From Bacteroidales bacterium (GTDB taxonomy: Bacteria; Bacteroidota; Bacteroidia; Bacteroidales; WCHB1-69): a stretch of DNA of 6,288 nucleotides. The notes under the pieces were generated by a model. That model was not told where the DNA came from. It saw only the letters and a program-made list of their open reading frames with translations, and did not search any database. How positions within the stretch are numbered: the first letter of the stretch is position 1; each line of letters opens with the position of its first letter. Location: positions 1 to 6,288 of the forward strand of contig JAKSMH010000070.1 of assembly GCA_024400715.1 (NCBI GenBank). The letters run 5' to 3'. Positions 5,122 to 6,288 of the stretch are shown in pieces. The position numbers and the translations under genes were made by a program.

Positions 5122-5859
5122 ATGATTGACCATCACACCCATTTAGGACAATTTTACCACATTTACACATCACCAGCGGATTTACTGCGCATTATGGATG
5201 ATGTTGGCGTGGATAAATTCGCGTGTTCCACTACTAGTTGCGAAAGGAACTATGGTAAAGTCCTGAACGAAGTGTCAGAGTTGGTTCAATTGGCAGGCAA
5301 TCGTGTCTTTCCCGTGCTTTGGATTATTCCATCCATGCTGCGTGATGGAGCACTGCAACGCTTTCTCAATAATGACATAGAATGGAAAATGCTGAAAATT
5401 CATCCGCAAATCAATCCTACCGAGTGGCAGAGTGGAGGAAATAATTTGCAATATGTCATAAAATTAGCAAAAAAGATGAATCTGCCATTACTTATTCACA
5501 CGGGCAAGCATCCAGGTTGCTATCCATCATTATTTGAACGTGCCATCCGAAATAATCCAGAAGTAACGTTTGTTTTGGCACACGGCAGACCAATTCAAGA
5601 AACTATTCAGCTTATGCTTCAATATAAAATCATTTGGACTGATACCGTTTTTATGCCTAAAGACAATTTAAAACAACTCATAAACAATGGATTATCAGAC
5701 CGAATTCTCTTTGGAACGGATGTCCCTATCAATAACTATTTCTATCCAGAATTAAATACAAAAGATTTCGTTAAGCAACATTTGGACGACCTGCGTGAAG
5801 TAACGGATGATGTCCAATTCAAAAAAATCATATCCAACACCGTCTTTTGTACGAAATAA
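5122..5859 (+). CDS. metal-dependent amidohydrolase (amidohydrolase_2/TatD-like)
   Basis: The 245-residue product starts MIDHHTHLG, which places the HxH metal motif at H5 and H7. The other expected ligands follow in order on a TIM barrel: KIHP around K92-H94, LLIHTG with H126, VLAHGR with H154, and LFGTDVP with D200. The set is complete, so an active hydrolase is likely, probably cytoplasmic as no signal peptide is seen. It is a little shorter than many relatives (about 250-300). Family members cleave C-N, C-O or C-C bonds in small molecules; the substrate cannot be read from the sequence. Being 167 bases after the zinc-ribbon gene, past a terminator-like hairpin, it may have its own promoter. 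TTG at 5060-5062 and TTTG at 5089-5092 are weak candidates for one. It may process the modified peptide or be an unrelated neighbour. Confidence 0.88.
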   Translation: MIDHHTHLGQFYHIYTSPADLLRIMDDVGVDKFACSTTSCERNYGKVLNEVSELVQLAGNRVFPVLWIIPSMLRDGALQRFLNNDIEWKMLKIHPQINPTEWQSGGNNLQYVIKLAKKMNLPLLIHTGKHPGCYPSLFERAIRNNPEVTFVLAHGRPIQETIQLMLQYKIIWTDTVFMPKDNLKQLINNGLSDRILFGTDVPINNYFYPELNTKDFVKQHLDDLREVTDDVQFKKIISNTVFCTK

Positions 5860-5936
5860 ATGGCTTTTTAAATGAATATACATCTATTGAAAAATCAATA
5901 AGAATAATAATTTAGAAAACAAGTAAAATACCAATT

Positions 5937-6288
5937 ATGACCCCATCCCTTTACCAAATCATCTCTCAGGGCGGCTCCCTGATGAGTGTTATTGTTGCCA
6001 AAGCGCAACAGGAACAAGAAAAACCCGAAAATGTGAAACGCTATGCCGGCGAACTCAAAAGAACGGTCAGTACATTGCAGAAAGTGAATACCGACGAGTT
6101 CTCGGTGGAAGGGAAGCAGCGGTTCAAAGGCATTTTGTCGGAAATTGATGATGCGGCTTCGCAACTCGCCGATGAATGCGACGACCCGCAAACCGTGATG
6201 CACCTCACTGGCGGAGAACTGAAATCTCTGCTCACTCAATTCGGCGATTTGCTCAAGAGCGAACGCCCGGAAATCCGCGGCAAGAGCT
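5937..6288 (+). CDS. unrecognised helical protein, 3' end outside the window
   Basis: From the ATG at 5937, 117 codons are open to the window edge. The protein begins MTPSLYQIISQGGSLMSVIV and is then rich in Lys, Glu, Gln and Asp. Long amphipathic stretches follow (ENVKRYAGELKRTVSTLQKV, FKGILSEIDDAASQLADE, ELKSLLTQFGDLLK), which suggests helical or coiled-coil packing. No catalytic motif, membrane segment or signal peptide is visible in this part. I do not recognise the family. G+C is about 52%, well above the genes to its left, and codon choice is more GC-ending, so it probably belongs to older chromosomal sequence. It lies 77 bases after the amidohydrolase with no terminator between (only a six-pair AT hairpin at 5885-5900), so it could be co-transcribed. 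The reverse strand also has long open frames here, but these are shadows. Confidence 0.75.
   Translation, partial: MTPSLYQIISQGGSLMSVIVAKAQQEQEKPENVKRYAGELKRTVSTLQKVNTDEFSVEGKQRFKGILSEIDDAASQLADECDDPQTVMHLTGGELKSLLTQFGDLLKSERPEIRGKS

Noticed and set aside
5885..5900. TATTGA/TCAATA hairpin before the right-end gene
   Set aside because: Only six AT-rich pairs with a four-base loop and no following T-run; too weak to call a terminator or operator.
5895..6239. 114-codon leftward open frame at the right end
   Set aside because: It is antisense to a gene whose forward frame has better codon use and a clean start at 5937; the leftward product is a shadow.
1..6288. CRISPR array, tRNA, rRNA, transposase or integrase
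   Set aside because: No regularly spaced repeats, no tRNA cloverleaf or rRNA-like stretch that I could recognise, and no reading frame with recombinase motifs on either strand.

Overview
The window looks like a piece of a Bacteroidales (Bacteroidota) chromosome. The -7 type promoter boxes match the Bacteroidota pattern TAnnTTTG, the starts lack clear Shine-Dalgarno sequences, and two DEXX-box type ATPases of a kind that is multiplied in Bacteroidales genomes lie side by side. The genus cannot be fixed from the sequence alone. Base composition is patchy: the right-end gene is about 52% G+C, the putative peptide gene region about 37%, and the small zinc-ribbon gene about 30%. This suggests an accessory region.

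Left part (1-2391), transcribed leftward. The left edge holds the broken remains of an AAA ATPase with a DUF4143-type C-terminus. Its first codons are joined out of frame to its C-terminal half, and the Walker motifs are gone. Next to it is an intact second ATPase (766-2205) of the ATPase/DUF234 type, with Walker A, Walker B and a PD-(D/E)XK-like C-terminal motif. A perfect 23-bp direct repeat (716-738 and 2369-2391) brackets this gene. It may be an insertion or recombination scar, or a shared upstream element.

Middle (2392-2584). This is a control region with two rightward TAnnTTTG boxes, a 17-codon mini-ORF and a tandem 10-bp repeat with 11-bp period.

Right part (2585-5859), transcribed rightward. 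This is a probable ribosomally made, post-translationally modified peptide (RiPP) locus. It has a 606-residue maturase with a probable N-terminal leader-binding (RRE/PqqD-like) domain, a radical SAM core, a complete SPASM domain and an unusual helical C-terminal extension. It is followed by a 50-residue Cys-containing peptide that is the probable precursor, a perfect 15-bp hairpin, a small low-GC zinc-ribbon protein, a terminator-like hairpin, and an amidohydrolase with a full set of metal ligands. Short related leader sequences precede the small genes. No transporter or peptidase is visible, so the product may be exported by a system outside the window or used inside the cell.

The right edge (5937-6288) holds the start of an unrecognised helical protein of higher G+C that runs off the window.

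The working model is that the maturase binds the precursor through its N-terminal domain and installs radical-derived crosslinks near the four cysteines. The amidohydrolase may trim or hydrolyse the product. The precursor call and the amidohydrolase's part are inference.
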